Source: Paraburkholderia bonniea (GTDB lineage Bacteria > Pseudomonadota > Gammaproteobacteria > Burkholderiales > Burkholderiaceae). Taken from it: a stretch of DNA of 64,000 nt. The stretch covers positions 1,116,001 through 1,180,000 of the forward strand of contig NZ_QPEQ01000001.1 in the NCBI RefSeq assembly GCF_009455625.1, written 5' to 3'. Below, one piece after another: positions 29,767 through 39,386 of this stretch. The notes beneath the pieces are model-generated. The model searched no databases. It saw only the letters and a program-made list of their open reading frames with translations, and was not told where the DNA came from. Position 1 is the first letter of the stretch; every line of letters starts with the position of its first letter. The translations under genes were made by a program, and so were the position numbers.

Positions 29767-30705
29767 ATGACTTTTTTCTCTGTATTGCTGGCTCTTATCA
29801 TCGAACAGATGCGCGCGCTGGCGCCCGGAAATGCAGTATCCGCACTGCTTCAATATCACGCCCGATGGGCTGCACAAGGTTTTGATGCAGGCAAGCCAAA
29901 GCATGGCGTGCTGGCATGGCTGGTCGTGGTGCTGCCCTGGACCTTGATGGTCGCGCTGGTCTATTACGTGCTGCATCACATCAACTTCATGCTGGCGTTT
30001 TTCTGGAATATCGCCGTGGTGTATTTCACACTCGGCTTTCGCCAGTTCAGCCACTATTTCACCGATATTCATCTCGCGCTCAATAACGACGACATGCCAC
30101 GCGCGCGTGAAATTCTGCACGAATGGACCGGGCTCGATACCGTCGATATGCCGGTTAGCGAAATCGTCCGGCATACGCTAATTCACGCAGTCGTGGCTTC
30201 GCATCGGCACGTGTTTGGTGTGTTTTTCTGGTTCCTCTTGCCGGTGGGGCCAGCGGGTGCCGTGTTGTACCGGGTCGCCGAATATCTCGCGCGGCAGTGG
30301 TCGCAGCCAGGCGCGGAGCGCACTGAAGCCTTTTCCAGTTTTGCGCAGCGCGCGTTTTTTGTGATCGACTGGGTGCCTGCACGGCTGACGTCGCTTGGTT
30401 TTGCGATTGTCGGTAATTTCGAAGATGCGGTTTACGCGTGGCGCAATCATGCCCGTCAATGGCCGGATACGAACGATGGCGTGCTGCTGGCTGCGGGCAG
30501 TGGTGCGCTTGGTGCGCGTCTGAGCGGGCCGCTGGCTGAGCCGTCCAGCCTCGATGCACTGTCCTCCGGGGACGGCGGGTTGGTGCAGGTAGGTGACGAT
30601 TGCACGCCGCGTACTTTGCAGTCGGCCGTGGGTCTCGTATGGCGTGCCGTGATTTTGTGGATGCTATTGCTGTTGATGCTGACTATCGCCGTGTGGATGG
30701 CCTGA
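29767..30705 (+). CDS. CobD/CbiB-family integral membrane protein
   Basis: The 312-residue protein has several hydrophobic segments (about residues 3-15, 52-75, 80-100, 140-160 and 292-310) and belongs to the CobD/CbiB-like family common next to the Nudix gene in Burkholderia. No other cobalamin gene is nearby, so a role in adenosylcobinamide synthesis is not supported by context; the family also includes AmpE-like sensors. Function is left open. Confidence 0.75.
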   Translation: MTFFSVLLALIIEQMRALAPGNAVSALLQYHARWAAQGFDAGKPKHGVLAWLVVVLPWTLMVALVYYVLHHINFMLAFFWNIAVVYFTLGFRQFSHYFTDIHLALNNDDMPRAREILHEWTGLDTVDMPVSEIVRHTLIHAVVASHRHVFGVFFWFLLPVGPAGAVLYRVAEYLARQWSQPGAERTEAFSSFAQRAFFVIDWVPARLTSLGFAIVGNFEDAVYAWRNHARQWPDTNDGVLLAAGSGALGARLSGPLAEPSSLDALSSGDGGLVQVGDDCTPRTLQSAVGLVWRAVILWMLLLLMLTIAVWMA

Positions 30706-30718
30706 CGCAACCCGGCAG

Positions 30719-31054
30719 TTAGTGTGCTGGCGTGTCGTCACGTGGCTCGCGTGCCGCGCCGCATTGCCAGCACATCGTGAATTGCGCTTCGAGCCGTTCA
30801 CCACATTGCCCACAGTGCCAGGGCAATGCATCAAACGCTGGGTCCTTTGCGCCAGCTTCAATCAATTGCCGTGCCAGTTCTTCGTCAGACGCGTTTGCCA
30901 GCCATAGCTCGGGCGCGCACTGATCGGCCGGAATCTCTCCCAGTGCACCGCTTAGATAGCGGTTGCGCAATTCACACTGAATACCTGCTGCGCTTAGCAG
31001 ATTGAGCCAATGCTGTGCGATCAGCAGGTTGGGTGCGCGAACGAACTTGATCAT
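30719..31054 (-). CDS. DUF2007-type protein with zinc ribbon
   Basis: The 111-residue protein begins MIKFVRAPNLLIAQHW, the DUF2007 (putative signal-transducing) fold in which a ferredoxin-like domain precedes a metal site. Two CxxC knuckles (CGQC about residue 80 and CWQC about 95) form a probable zinc ribbon. ATG 31054 is chosen over the upstream start because it matches the family N-terminus. It lies just downstream of rsgA on the same strand. Confidence 0.82.
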   Translation of the reverse strand: MIKFVRAPNLLIAQHWLNLLSAAGIQCELRNRYLSGALGEIPADQCAPELWLANASDEELARQLIEAGAKDPAFDALPWHCGQCGERLEAQFTMCWQCGAAREPRDDTPAH

Positions 31055-31071
31055 GCCGACTCCGTGTGTCA

Positions 31072-32010
31072 TCAACGCACGATCTGGCTGGCCTCATGGA
31101 CCAGTTGGGCATAAAGCGTATGCCGCCCACGTGCGATTTCGCCTTTTTCAACCGCTTCCAGAATCGCGCAACCCGGCTCCTGCAAATGATGACAGTTGTA
31201 AAAGCGGCAGTGCGCCAGCAGCGGCCGGAATTCAGGGAAGGCGCGTTCTAGCTGGCCTTCGGTCAGATGGTGCAAGCCGAACTCCTGAAAGCCAGGTGAA
31301 TCAATTAGTGCGCCGCCGTCTGGCAAGGGATACAGCCGGGTGAAGGTCGTGGTGTGACGGCCGCTATTGAGTGCGGTCGAAATTTCACGCGTGGCGACTT
31401 CGGCGTTGGGGACGATCAGGTTCACGAGGGTCGATTTGCCCATGCCTGACTGACCGAGCAGCAACGTGGCATGACCATGCAGATGTTCCGCCAGCAGCGC
31501 CTGGGCGTGCTCGGGTTGCGCCTTGATCGACAGTTCGAGCACCGTATAGCCCAGCCCTGCATAACGTTCAAGCCGCGCCCGCGCGCGTGGCAATTCAGCC
31601 GTGACGTCGGTTTTGTTGAGCACGATCAGTGGCTTTAACCCGTGGGCTTCGGCAGCGACCAGTGCACGGCCGAGCAGGTCTTCGCTGAAATGCGGTTCGG
31701 TGGCCAGCACGATCAGCAACTGGTCGAGGTTGGCGGCGAACAGTTTCGACTTGTATTGATCGGAGCGGTACAGCAGGTTGCGCCGCTCGCCAATTTCGAC
31801 GATCACGCCCTGGTCGGCCGAGGTCGGCTCGTAGATGATGCGGTCGCCTACTGCGATCTCGCTGCGTTTGCCTCGAGGAAAGCATTGCAGCATTGCGCTG
31901 CCGTCTTCGGGTGCCACCAGATAGTGGCGGCCGTGCGCGGCAATCACGAGGCCTGGCACGCGGGTGCCGCTGGAGGCGCGCGGCGCTTTGCGGGGAGGGC
32001 GGCCGTTCAT
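31072..32010 (-). CDS. rsgA: Ribosome small-subunit-dependent GTPase A
   Basis: Circularly permuted GTPase that checks late 30S maturation. The 312-residue protein has an N-terminal OB fold, then the G4 motif NKTDV (about residue 138) before the P-loop [12 protein letters not shown] (about 192-203), the permuted order diagnostic of RsgA. A C-terminal zinc site ([14 protein letters not shown]) follows. Its start overlaps the stop of the M48 protease gene by 4 bases, so the two are translationally coupled. Confidence 0.96.
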   Translation of the reverse strand: MNGRPPRKAPRASSGTRVPGLVIAAHGRHYLVAPEDGSAMLQCFPRGKRSEIAVGDRIIYEPTSADQGVIVEIGERRNLLYRSDQYKSKLFAANLDQLLIVLATEPHFSEDLLGRALVAAEAHGLKPLIVLNKTDVTAELPRARARLERYAGLGYTVLELSIKAQPEHAQALLAEHLHGHATLLLGQSGMGKSTLVNLIVPNAEVATREISTALNSGRHTTTFTRLYPLPDGGALIDSPGFQEFGLHHLTEGQLERAFPEFRPLLAHCRFYNCHHLQEPGCAILEAVEKGEIARGRHTLYAQLVHEASQIVR

Positions 32011-33269
32011 GCGAGGGCTTGCTGCAGACGCTCGATTCGCTGTGACGCAGGCGGATGCGAGTAATAAAACGCGCTGTAAAGCGGGTCGGGGGTCAGGGTC
32101 GAGGCGTTATCTTCGTACAGCTTGACTAGCGCATTGACCAGATCCTGGGCATCGGTCTGGGTAGCGGCGAAGGCATCCGCTTCGAATTCATGTTTGCGTG
32201 AGCTGAGGCTGCCAAGCGGGGTGACAAAAAATAGAAAAACCGGGGCGACCAGAAAAAACAGCACCAGCGCGAGCCCGCTATTGCCGCCAATCAGCGATGG
32301 CCGCACGCCAAGCCCTTCGTAAAACCAGACGCATTGCGCTAGCCAGCCGAGCAACGCGAGCATGACGAGGCTCAGCGCGAAGGTGACGGCCATGCGTTTC
32401 ATCACGTGACGTCGCTTGAAGTGGCCGAGCTCGTGTGCCAGCACGGCTTCGATTTCACGGCCATTCAGGCGCGCGAGGAGGGTGTCGAAGAAGACAATGC
32501 GGCGCGAGGCACCAAAGCCCGTGAAATACGCATTGCCATGAGCCGAGCGGCGGCTGCCATCCATCACGAAGAGCCCTTTCGCGGCAAAGCCGCAGCGCTG
32601 CATCAGGGCTTCGATACGGCTTTTTAGTGCGTCGTCCTGGAGCGGTTCGAACTTGTTGAAGAGCGGCGCGATAAAGGTTGGATAGAGCAGCAGCACCAGC
32701 AACTGAAACCCGACCCAGACGACCCATGCCCAGAGCCACCACGCGCTGCCCGCCTGATTCATCAGCCAGAGCACGGCAAATAACAGCGGCAACCCGAGAA
32801 TTACCCCCAGCGCCAAGCCTTTCAGCCGGTCTGCGAAGAAGATGCCGCGGCTCATCCGGTTGAAGTCGAAGCGTGCTTCGATGACGAACTGCCGGTAATA
32901 CTCGAAGGGCAAGTCGATCAGGCTGAGTAGTGCGATCACTGCGGCTACTAGCCCGATCTGTCCGGCGTAGTCGCGGCCGAGCCAGTCGCTGAACGCCAGG
33001 TCGAGCCACTGGATCCCGCCCAGCAACGTAAGCCCGATCAGCACTGCGGAACTCACCACGATCTCGATGATGGCCAGGCGGGTGCGGGCGATGGTGTAAT
33101 CGGCGGCGCGCTGGTGCGCGCTAAGCGCAATGGCATTGGCGAACTGCGCGGGCACTGCGTCGCGGTGCGTGGCGACAAAGCGGATTTGCCGGGTGGCGAG
33201 CCAGAGCTTGACGAGGGTCATGGCCACAACGGCGAGCACGAAGAGTGCGGTGAAGTACAGGGTGGGCAT
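32007..33269 (-). CDS. M48-family (Ste24-like) membrane metalloprotease
   Basis: Zinc endopeptidase of the CAAX-prenyl-protease/HtpX type in the inner membrane. The 420-residue protein has several membrane segments, the zinc motif [10 protein letters not shown] (about residues 280-289) and a distal glutamate in [16 protein letters not shown]. It lies upstream of rsgA with overlapping start and stop. In bacteria this family handles membrane-protein quality control; the substrate is not known. Confidence 0.91.
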   Translation of the reverse strand: MPTLYFTALFVLAVVAMTLVKLWLATRQIRFVATHRDAVPAQFANAIALSAHQRAADYTIARTRLAIIEIVVSSAVLIGLTLLGGIQWLDLAFSDWLGRDYAGQIGLVAAVIALLSLIDLPFEYYRQFVIEARFDFNRMSRGIFFADRLKGLALGVILGLPLLFAVLWLMNQAGSAWWLWAWVVWVGFQLLVLLLYPTFIAPLFNKFEPLQDDALKSRIEALMQRCGFAAKGLFVMDGSRRSAHGNAYFTGFGASRRIVFFDTLLARLNGREIEAVLAHELGHFKRRHVMKRMAVTFALSLVMLALLGWLAQCVWFYEGLGVRPSLIGGNSGLALVLFFLVAPVFLFFVTPLGSLSSRKHEFEADAFAATQTDAQDLVNALVKLYEDNASTLTPDPLYSAFYYSHPPASQRIERLQQALA

Positions 33270-33465
33270 ACGGAGTTCCGTGGTAACTATGCGAGAATTA
33301 TAGGTTTGTTGCCGCCGTCCGGGCGGGCTCGTGCCTCGCGCTGGGGGCTGCTGGACGGCAAGAGACGCATGGCGGTTTTATCTTTTACTGGTACTGCGTG
33401 TGCGCCGTGCGGGCCTACGGGTTTGGACCGGTGCGCTGCCAGACCACATTCTGGGCTTGTCTTTC

Positions 33466-34107
33466 ATGACTGATATTTCCACCACCACCGCTCAGCTGCC
33501 GCTCGTGCGCAGCGATATGAATCTCATCTGGCTGGATATGGAAATGACCGGGCTGGATCCCGAGCACGATCGCATTATCGAAATTGCTGTGGTAGTGACC
33601 AACTCAACGCTTGAGCGTCTGGTAGAAGGCCCCGTGCTGGCGATCCACCAGAGTGATGAGACGCTCGCCGGCATGGATCAATGGAATCAGAACACTCATG
33701 GCCGTTCGGGTCTGATCGGGCGGGTGCAGGCTTCAACGGTCACTGAGGCCGGCGCGGTCGAACAGATCCGTGCTTTTGTGGGTGCCTATGTGCCGCCGGG
33801 CAAGTCCCCAATGTGCGGCAATTCGATTTGTCAGGACCGGCGTTTCATGGCGCGCTGGATGCCGGAGCTGGAGCGTTTTTTCCATTACCGCAATCTGGAC
33901 GTGAGCACCCTGAAAGAGCTGTGCCGCCGTTGGCAGCCGGGGATTTACAAGGGCTTTCAAAAGCGTGCGATGCATACCGCGCTGGCCGATATTCACGAAT
34001 CCATCGACGAACTCAAGTACTACCGCGAACATTTCCTGATTCCTGCCATGCCTGCCATGTCTGACGCGCCTGGAACGCCAGCGGCTCAGGCCAGCGGCGA
34101 GGCCTGA
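33466..34107 (+). CDS. orn: Oligoribonuclease
   Basis: 3'-5' exoribonuclease that degrades 2-5-mer RNA, including pGpG from c-di-GMP breakdown. The 213-residue protein has the DEDDh residues in [14 protein letters not shown] (about residues 20-33), [13 protein letters not shown] and [17 protein letters not shown] 33466 gives a slightly longer N-terminus than E. coli Orn (181); ATG 33517 (MNLIWLDM) is an alternative. It is divergent from the M48 protease. Confidence 0.94.
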   Translation: MTDISTTTAQLPLVRSDMNLIWLDMEMTGLDPEHDRIIEIAVVVTNSTLERLVEGPVLAIHQSDETLAGMDQWNQNTHGRSGLIGRVQASTVTEAGAVEQIRAFVGAYVPPGKSPMCGNSICQDRRFMARWMPELERFFHYRNLDVSTLKELCRRWQPGIYKGFQKRAMHTALADIHESIDELKYYREHFLIPAMPAMSDAPGTPAAQASGEA

Positions 34108-34145
34108 ACCTCGCTGGTTGGAGCCCCGGTTGTTCTGCACGGGGT

Positions 34146-34769
34146 TCAGGCGCTGGTTGCCCGCTGTGCGCTTTTCGGCCGGAACGCTGCCACTACAGCG
34201 GCGTTGGTCGTGACATAAGGCCCGCCAATCAGGTCGATGCAATACGGCACAGCCGCAAAAATACCCGGCACTTGCAGGGCACCTGATGCATCGCGCAGCC
34301 CTTCGAGGGTTTCGCGGATCGACTTTGGCTGTCCGGGCAAATTGATGATGAGCGCCGCATGGTTCGCGGTCTCGCGGATCACCGCAACCTGACGCGACAA
34401 AATCGCCGTTGGCACAAAGTTCAGGCTGATCTGCCGCATCTGCTCGCCAAATCCTGGCATTTCTTTGCTGCCTGCCGCCAGCGTGGCTTCAGGTGTTACA
34501 TCGCGCCGCGCCGGCCCGGTGCCACCAGTGGTCAGCACCAGATCGCAACCCACCGTATCGACAAGTTCAATCAAGGTCGCACTAATCGTTGCCGCATCGT
34601 CCTGGATGAGCCGTGTTTCTGCCCGCCATGGTGAGCTGAGCGCGTGGCTGAGCCATTCAGTCAGCGCCGGAATGCCCTTGTCGTCGTAAACGCCGCTGCT
34701 GGCCCGGTCACTGATCGAGACGAGCCCAATGACGATCTCGTCAGGGTGATTACGGCTGGGTGTCGTCAT
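34146..34769 (-). CDS. mog: Molybdopterin adenylyltransferase
   Basis: Adenylates molybdopterin ahead of molybdenum insertion. The 207-residue protein has the MoCF blocks [18 protein letters not shown] near the start, [18 protein letters not shown] (about residues 77-94) and [17 protein letters not shown] 34769 overlaps the end of darP by 20 bases; ATG 34772 is equivalent. The frame extends upstream into darP coding sequence and is not used. The pair is likely cotranscribed. Confidence 0.92.
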   Translation of the reverse strand: MTTPSRNHPDEIVIGLVSISDRASSGVYDDKGIPALTEWLSHALSSPWRAETRLIQDDAATISATLIELVDTVGCDLVLTTGGTGPARRDVTPEATLAAGSKEMPGFGEQMRQISLNFVPTAILSRQVAVIRETANHAALIINLPGQPKSIRETLEGLRDASGALQVPGIFAAVPYCIDLIGGPYVTTNAAVVAAFRPKSAQRATSA

Positions 34770-35364
34770 CATCGTCGCTGAAGGTGTCGCCGTCGGCTTC
34801 ATCGGCGCTGGCGCGCGGGTCATCGGCGTGCTTGATCCACTGGAATAACTCGCGGTAATAGCGCGGTGGTTTGCCTTGCAGGGTTTCTTTGCGGGAATTG
34901 CGGATCAGCATGCGGCCTTGTTGCGGATCGACCTGCGGATGCTGGCGGATGAATTCGGTGAGCGCGGTGTCGTCGGCGAGTAGTTTGTCGCGGGTGCGCT
35001 CAATCCAGTGCAGCCGCGCGGTTTCGGCCTTGTTGACGCCGCGCTGGGTGTCGAGAGCGAGGCGCAGTGCGGCGGTTTCGTCGTCGGTGAGCGTGCGCAT
35101 CACGCGGCCGACGTACTGTACCTGGCGGCGCTTGCCTTCGTGATCGGTGATGCGGCGCGCTTCGCGCACTGCGTCGTCGAGCTTTTCGGGCATCGGCATG
35201 CGCTTTAACGCATCTTTGGGCAGGGCGATCAGCGCTTCGCCGAGTTCTTGAAGGGCGTGCATGTCGCGCTTCAATTGCGATTTGCTGGGGCGGTCGTAGC
35301 CGTTGTCGTCTTCTTCGCTGGCGACAGCGGTTTCCATGGGCTGGATGCGGGTTTTGCGTGTCAT
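34750..35364 (-). CDS. darP: DUF615 ribosome-associated protein DarP (YjgA)
   Basis: Late 50S-assembly factor. The 204-residue protein matches DUF615, with [20 protein letters not shown] near the N-terminus and a charged acidic C-terminus. E. coli YjgA is 183 residues. ATG 35364 (MTRKTR) is chosen; ATG 35373 adds three residues. In many proteobacteria darP is beside pmbA, and pmbA lies 1.4 kb away here with an accessory patch between. Confidence 0.9.
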   Translation of the reverse strand: MTRKTRIQPMETAVASEEDDNGYDRPSKSQLKRDMHALQELGEALIALPKDALKRMPMPEKLDDAVREARRITDHEGKRRQVQYVGRVMRTLTDDETAALRLALDTQRGVNKAETARLHWIERTRDKLLADDTALTEFIRQHPQVDPQQGRMLIRNSRKETLQGKPPRYYRELFQWIKHADDPRASADEADGDTFSDDDDDTQP

Positions 35365-35521
35365 GGGCGGCATTGTAACTGCGGGGTCCGCGCTTGGGGG
35401 CCTGTGGTTGGCCGGGTTTGACGCGCGCGGGCGGTGCTACCTCACGAAGGGTGTAGCGCGAGTGGGCGAATGAGTTGCCCGAATGCGCTGCGAACGATGG
35501 CGCGGCAGAGTGGCAGATCGG

Positions 35522-35830
35522 CTAACGGCGTTCGGGCGGAATGGTTTTGAGCTGCGCGGCAAACTGCGTGTGAGCGGCAGGATCAACTGGCTTGTGCGTG
35601 ATTTTCGCCGTGGCCGGGTGCTGCTCGATGCAATTGCCGTTTTTCCAGTTGTGCGCGGGCCTGACGGGCCTTGGCATAAAACCGCCGCCGCAGTTTGGAC
35701 AGACATTGGCGAGCACCGTTGCGACACAGGTGGCGCAGAACGTGCATTCGTAAGAACAGATACGGGCCGCCGATGAGGCGGGCGGCAGCGCCTGGTTGCA
35801 GTGCTCGCAGGTGGGGCGGAGTTCAAGCAT
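35522..35830 (-). CDS. DUF1272-domain protein, zinc-knuckle
   Basis: The 102-residue protein begins MLELRPTCEHCNQALPP and carries further CSYECTFC and CPNCGGGF pairs within the first 52 residues, the DUF1272 metal-binding pattern. A C-terminal tail follows (HNWKNGNCIEQHP). ATG 35830 starts exactly at the domain; the longer frame upstream is not conserved in type. Function is unknown. Confidence 0.85.
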   Translation of the reverse strand: MLELRPTCEHCNQALPPASSAARICSYECTFCATCVATVLANVCPNCGGGFMPRPVRPAHNWKNGNCIEQHPATAKITHKPVDPAAHTQFAAQLKTIPPERR

Positions 35831-35945
35831 GGTGGTGTCTCGTTCACGGATGGGGGGCCCGGTTCGCGCCCGGTGTGCCGCAGATTGTGGCATGCCGGGT
35901 GTGAAGCCCACGCTGCGTTGCGCCAGAAGCCAGATGTTAGAAGCC

Positions 35946-35977
35946 AAACATCAAACATCAAACATCAAACATCAAAC
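35946..35977. repeat. Heptanucleotide tandem repeat (AAACATC)
   Basis: Four perfect copies of AAACATC plus a partial fifth (AAAC). The array overlaps the stop codon of the small hypothetical frame at 35972-36364 and sits just 3' of it on the minus strand. Confidence 0.95.
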
Positions 35978-36364
35978 GCCCGTTGACTGAAGCAGCGGCA
36001 TCATCTGGTTTGCTGGCGGCTTGTCAGGCGAGGCAAATGAACGGTAGATATCCCCGGCTCCTTGAAGCAGCAAGATGCCTCCAGCACCGAATGCGCCACC
36101 GATAGTCAGGCTGACCGGTTCTTGCCCTATGGGCGACGGAGCTTGATTGACTTTGTTTGGGCTGCTGGAGAGCCAGAAGCCACAGGCACCACCCGTGATA
36201 AAGCAGAAAGACAGCGCCAGTTTCAGGCAGCCTGTCGCGCGGATGCTGGATTCGGCGTGCGGACGTTGCTGCACGGTAGTTTCTTTTTGAATTGACGTGT
36301 CCGCTCCGTTGACTGGTATTCCAGGGCGATAAGAAGAGGTGGGCGTAGAGCGCGTTTGTCCCAT
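35972..36364 (-). CDS. Hypothetical small membrane protein
   Basis: The 130-residue frame is not recognised. It has a polar N-terminus and two hydrophobic segments (about residues 47-65, CLKLALSFCFITGGACGFW, and 86-101, LTIGGAFGAGGILLLQ). No strong ribosome-binding site is seen. The stop codon lies in the heptamer repeat. An overlapping minus-strand frame at 36223-36633 suggests that the two may be pieces of one frameshifted or decayed gene. Real expression is uncertain. Confidence 0.4.
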   Translation of the reverse strand: MGQTRSTPTSSYRPGIPVNGADTSIQKETTVQQRPHAESSIRATGCLKLALSFCFITGGACGFWLSSSPNKVNQAPSPIGQEPVSLTIGGAFGAGGILLLQGAGDIYRSFASPDKPPANQMMPLLQSTGV

Positions 36365-36633
36365 ATGAAGTCATTCCAGTTGATCTGGTCTGCGATATGA
36401 GCCATGAATGCGAACATTCGCCACTCGCCGCGCCAGCTAGTTGTGAAAATCATCGCTCCCAGATTCAGAGCGATGGATTGATCTGCACTATTAGGTAACC
36501 CGGCATGACGGCTCGTTCCGCTCGCGTACCTCCCTATCCCATCAGCTTGCGTAACCGCTTCATCAGGTGTCGCCGCTGCGATGGAGCGGGTTCTGTCATG
36601 AGCCCTACAGCCAGTCGCCACCGCGCCAGGCAA
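36223..36633 (-). pseudogene. Possible remnant of a larger protein gene
   Basis: The 136-residue frame contains a stretch with protein-like composition (MIFTTSWRGEWRMFAFMAHI and onward, aromatic-rich) that does not look like a random shadow. It opens without an identifiable start or ribosome-binding site and ends out of frame with the next minus-strand frame at 36364. I read this as the C-terminal remnant of a degraded gene between darP and pmbA; the family is not recognised. Confidence 0.35.
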
Positions 36634-36775
36634 ATCCAGGGTGAGCCTGTCTGACCTTGTTATGATCGCGGGACGCGACGCGGCGCAGTGAAACGAGATT
36701 CATCGCAGCTTCACGCTGACGCGCACCAGGCGAGCTTCGGCTCCGAATCCAAAGGCAATACAGGACGGCACGACA

Positions 36776-38146
36776 ATGGCAGCACACAAGGACGTCAAAC
36801 AACGGTTTTTCCCGCATACACAAGATGAGCTGAAGCAAATTGCTTCAGACATCCTGCGTCACGCGAAGTCGCTGGGTGCGACGGATGCCGCGACTGAAAT
36901 TTCCGAAGGCGATGGCCTGTCGGTTTCCGTGCGGCGCGGCGAGGTCGAAACGATCGAACATAACCGCGACAAAATGGTGGGCGTCACGGTGTTTATCGGC
37001 AATAAGCGTGGCAATGCAGGTACCTCGGATTTTTCTCCGGCAGCGCTCAGGGATACGGTGGCAGCGGCCTACAACATTGCCCGCTTTACGGCCGAAGACG
37101 ATTGCGCGAGCCTGCCAGAAAGCGAGCTGCTTGAAACCGCACCGCGCGATCTCGACTTGTATCAGCCATGGAATCTGAGCGCCGACGAGGCTGCCGATAT
37201 CGCGCGCCGTGCCGAAGACGCGGCCTTTGCCACTGATCCACGGATTCGCAATTCAGAAGGCGCGAGCGTGTCGGCACAGCATTCGCAGTTTGTCCTCGGC
37301 ACCTCACGCGGCTTTCTCGCGGGTTATCCGTATTCGCGTCATTACGTTGCTTGCGCGCCGATTGCGGGCGCGGGGCGCAACATGCAGCGCGACGACTGGT
37401 ACAGCTCCAAACGCAGTGCCGCAGATCTCGCCGCTCCCGAAGCCGTCGGGCGTTATGCCGCAGAGCGGGCGCTGGCGCGGATGGGCGCACGCGGTCTTGA
37501 TACGCGCAAGGTGCCCGTGCTGTTCGAAGCACCTCTCGCGGCGGGTTTGCTGGGTGCCTTTGTTCAGGCCGTCAGCGGCGGCGCGCTGTATCGCAAGACC
37601 ACGTTTCTGGTCGACAGCCTCGGCAAGCCGGTATTCGCGCCTCACGTGCAGATCAACGAAGACCCTCATCTGTTGCGTGCGATGGGCAGTGCGCCGTTCG
37701 ACGAAGAAGGGGTGCGCACGCAGCGGCGCTCGGTGGTGAAAGACGGGGTGGTGGAAGGTTATTTTCTGTCGACGTATTCGGCGCGCAAGCTGGGCATGCA
37801 GACCACGGGTAACGCGGGCGGCTCGCATAACCTGTCCCTGACCAGCACTAAAACGCGTCCGGACGACGACTTCGAAGCGATGCTTAAAAAGCTCGGCACG
37901 GGTTTGCTGCTGACTGAACTGATGGGGCAGGGTGTCAATTACGTGACGGGCGATTATTCGCGCGGGGCCTCGGGCTTCTGGGTCGAGAACGGCAAGATTC
38001 AGTATCCGGTTGAGGAATTTACCGTGGCGAGCACGCTGCAGGAGATGTTCCGGCATATCGTTGCGATTGGCGCGGATACGATCGTGCGTGGTACGAAGCA
38101 AACGGGTTCCGTGCTGATCGAGCGGATGACGATTGCAGGGCAGTGA
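36776..38146 (+). CDS. pmbA: Metalloprotease TldE/PmbA
   Basis: Partner of TldD in the heterodimeric protease that processes microcin B17, CcdA and unfolded peptides. The 456-residue protein has the PmbA/TldE blocks GDGLSVSVRRGEVETIEHNR near residue 45, GSAPFDEEGVRTQRR (about 305) and TGDYSRGASGFWVENG (about 394). TldE lacks the HExxxH zinc site of TldD, and none is seen here. An AGGAC site precedes ATG 36776. The strong terminator after it separates it from convergent folA. Confidence 0.93.
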   Translation: MAAHKDVKQRFFPHTQDELKQIASDILRHAKSLGATDAATEISEGDGLSVSVRRGEVETIEHNRDKMVGVTVFIGNKRGNAGTSDFSPAALRDTVAAAYNIARFTAEDDCASLPESELLETAPRDLDLYQPWNLSADEAADIARRAEDAAFATDPRIRNSEGASVSAQHSQFVLGTSRGFLAGYPYSRHYVACAPIAGAGRNMQRDDWYSSKRSAADLAAPEAVGRYAAERALARMGARGLDTRKVPVLFEAPLAAGLLGAFVQAVSGGALYRKTTFLVDSLGKPVFAPHVQINEDPHLLRAMGSAPFDEEGVRTQRRSVVKDGVVEGYFLSTYSARKLGMQTTGNAGGSHNLSLTSTKTRPDDDFEAMLKKLGTGLLLTELMGQGVNYVTGDYSRGASGFWVENGKIQYPVEEFTVASTLQEMFRHIVAIGADTIVRGTKQTGSVLIERMTIAGQ

Positions 38147-38196
38147 CGGAAGGTAAAGCGCCGGTGGCCGCTGTAGTCAAAGCGGCGCGGCAGCTT

Positions 38197-38237
38197 AAAA
38201 AAACGCGACGGCAGTCATTTGCCGTCGCGTTTTTTTT
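38197..38237. terminator. Bidirectional terminator between pmbA and folA
   Basis: The ACGCGACGGCA/TGCCGTCGCGT stem is extended by A and T runs, with a 6-base loop. It serves pmbA (+) and convergent folA (-). Confidence 0.94.
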
Positions 38238-38286
38238 ATGGCGGTAGCGGTAGCCGTCGCTGCGGTTGTGGCCGTAGCCGCTGCCG

Positions 38287-38811
38287 CTAGCTCGTATGGC
38301 GCGCGCTGGGGGTGGCTGTGCGCCGTTCGTAGGTGACAAACGCGTAATCGAAATCATTCGGCGCATCGGCCCGATGGGTTTCATGCGCGACTTCTTTCCA
38401 GTGCGCTGGGTCGGGAGCCGGAAACGTGGCGTCGCCTTCGAAGTCAGCAGATATCTCGGTGACGATTAGTTTGTCGGCGTAGCCCAAGCCTTCGTTGTAG
38501 AGCTGCGCGCCGCCAATCAGAAACGCTTCGGGAGCCTGGTCCTGGGCTGCGAGTGTGAGTGCCTCCGCCAGGCTGGTCGCTGTATCACAGCCAGTGAAGC
38601 GGCGCGTGGCGTCGCGCGTGACCACGATGTTGCGCCGGCCGGGGAGTGCGCGGCCAATGGATTCGTGGGTTTTGCGGCCCATGATGATGGGTGCGCCCAT
38701 CGTGGTGCGTTTGAAGAAGGCGAGATCTTCGGGAAGCCGCCAGGGCAACTGGTTGTTACGGCCGATCACGCCATTGCGGGCGCGAGCGACGATCAAGGTG
38801 AGCGTCGTCAT
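38287..38811 (-). CDS. folA: Dihydrofolate reductase
   Basis: NADPH-dependent reduction of dihydrofolate to tetrahydrofolate, completing the cycle run by ThyA. The 174-residue protein starts [20 protein letters not shown], with [15 protein letters not shown] carrying the acidic active-site residue in the DHFR position (about 30-33). [17 protein letters not shown] and [12 protein letters not shown] follow. ATG 38811 is chosen over the frame start at 38919. In related genomes folA and thyA are usually neighbours; here they are 10.7 kb apart. Confidence 0.95.
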   Translation of the reverse strand: MTTLTLIVARARNGVIGRNNQLPWRLPEDLAFFKRTTMGAPIIMGRKTHESIGRALPGRRNIVVTRDATRRFTGCDTATSLAEALTLAAQDQAPEAFLIGGAQLYNEGLGYADKLIVTEISADFEGDATFPAPDPAHWKEVAHETHRADAPNDFDYAFVTYERRTATPSARHTS

Positions 38812-39386
38812 CGAGGAAAGAAGGAATGGAGGCGCGGCGATTCTACCCGATGCCCGTATGGCGGCCGTGACCGCTGCGGCCGCCATGGTCCGGGAGGGTG
38901 TGTTCTGAAGCTGGTTCACGATAACTCGCTGTCACTCGCTGTCGAGCCGCCACTCGAAGCGCATGGGCGGTGGGCTGAAACCTGCACACCGCGTATGTGC
39001 GCGCTCAACGACCTAGCGGCGAGAGGCGGCCTGTTCCCGGCTTTCAGTGTTCTGGCCGGTGATTCGCGCAGGGATGCGGTATCGGCGGCAAGCACCGGCT
39101 TGATCCACATGCGGCGTGTATCGAGGCTTTCGCGCCCGTTCATTGAGCTTTGGCGCGGCTGGCGTCACTTCCGAGCGTTGACTCGCACATTAGTGAATTA
39201 GTGAACCGTAGCGCTTGGCGCTGCTCTCGGCGATCGTCCGCAGAGCATCCAGGGAATCAACGATGAGGTGCCGCCTTGTGACGGCAAGACACCATCCAGA
39301 CACCTCCCGGCACGGCTGCGCCAAAGACTGCGAACAGGTTCATGGCGCATGCCTGGTACATGCATGGTGCGTGTCTGGTGCGTGTC
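38812..39386. other. Intergenic region between folA and the first sigma-54 activator
   Basis: These 575 bases carry no recognisable gene. Short frames (38916-39143 minus, 38665-39201 plus) lack family features and ribosome-binding sites. Near the activator's stop, 39343-39390 is a run of imperfect repeats (GCATGCCTGGTACATGC and two copies of GTGCGTGTCTG-like units). Confidence 0.55.

Noticed and set aside
35946..35977. Heptamer array as a CRISPR or origin iteron
   Set aside because: Units are directly adjacent with no spacers, only four copies, and there are no cas or replication genes nearby.
38665..39201. 178-residue + strand frame after folA
   Set aside because: Half lies antisense to folA, the rest has no composition or motif of a real protein, and no ribosome-binding site is seen.
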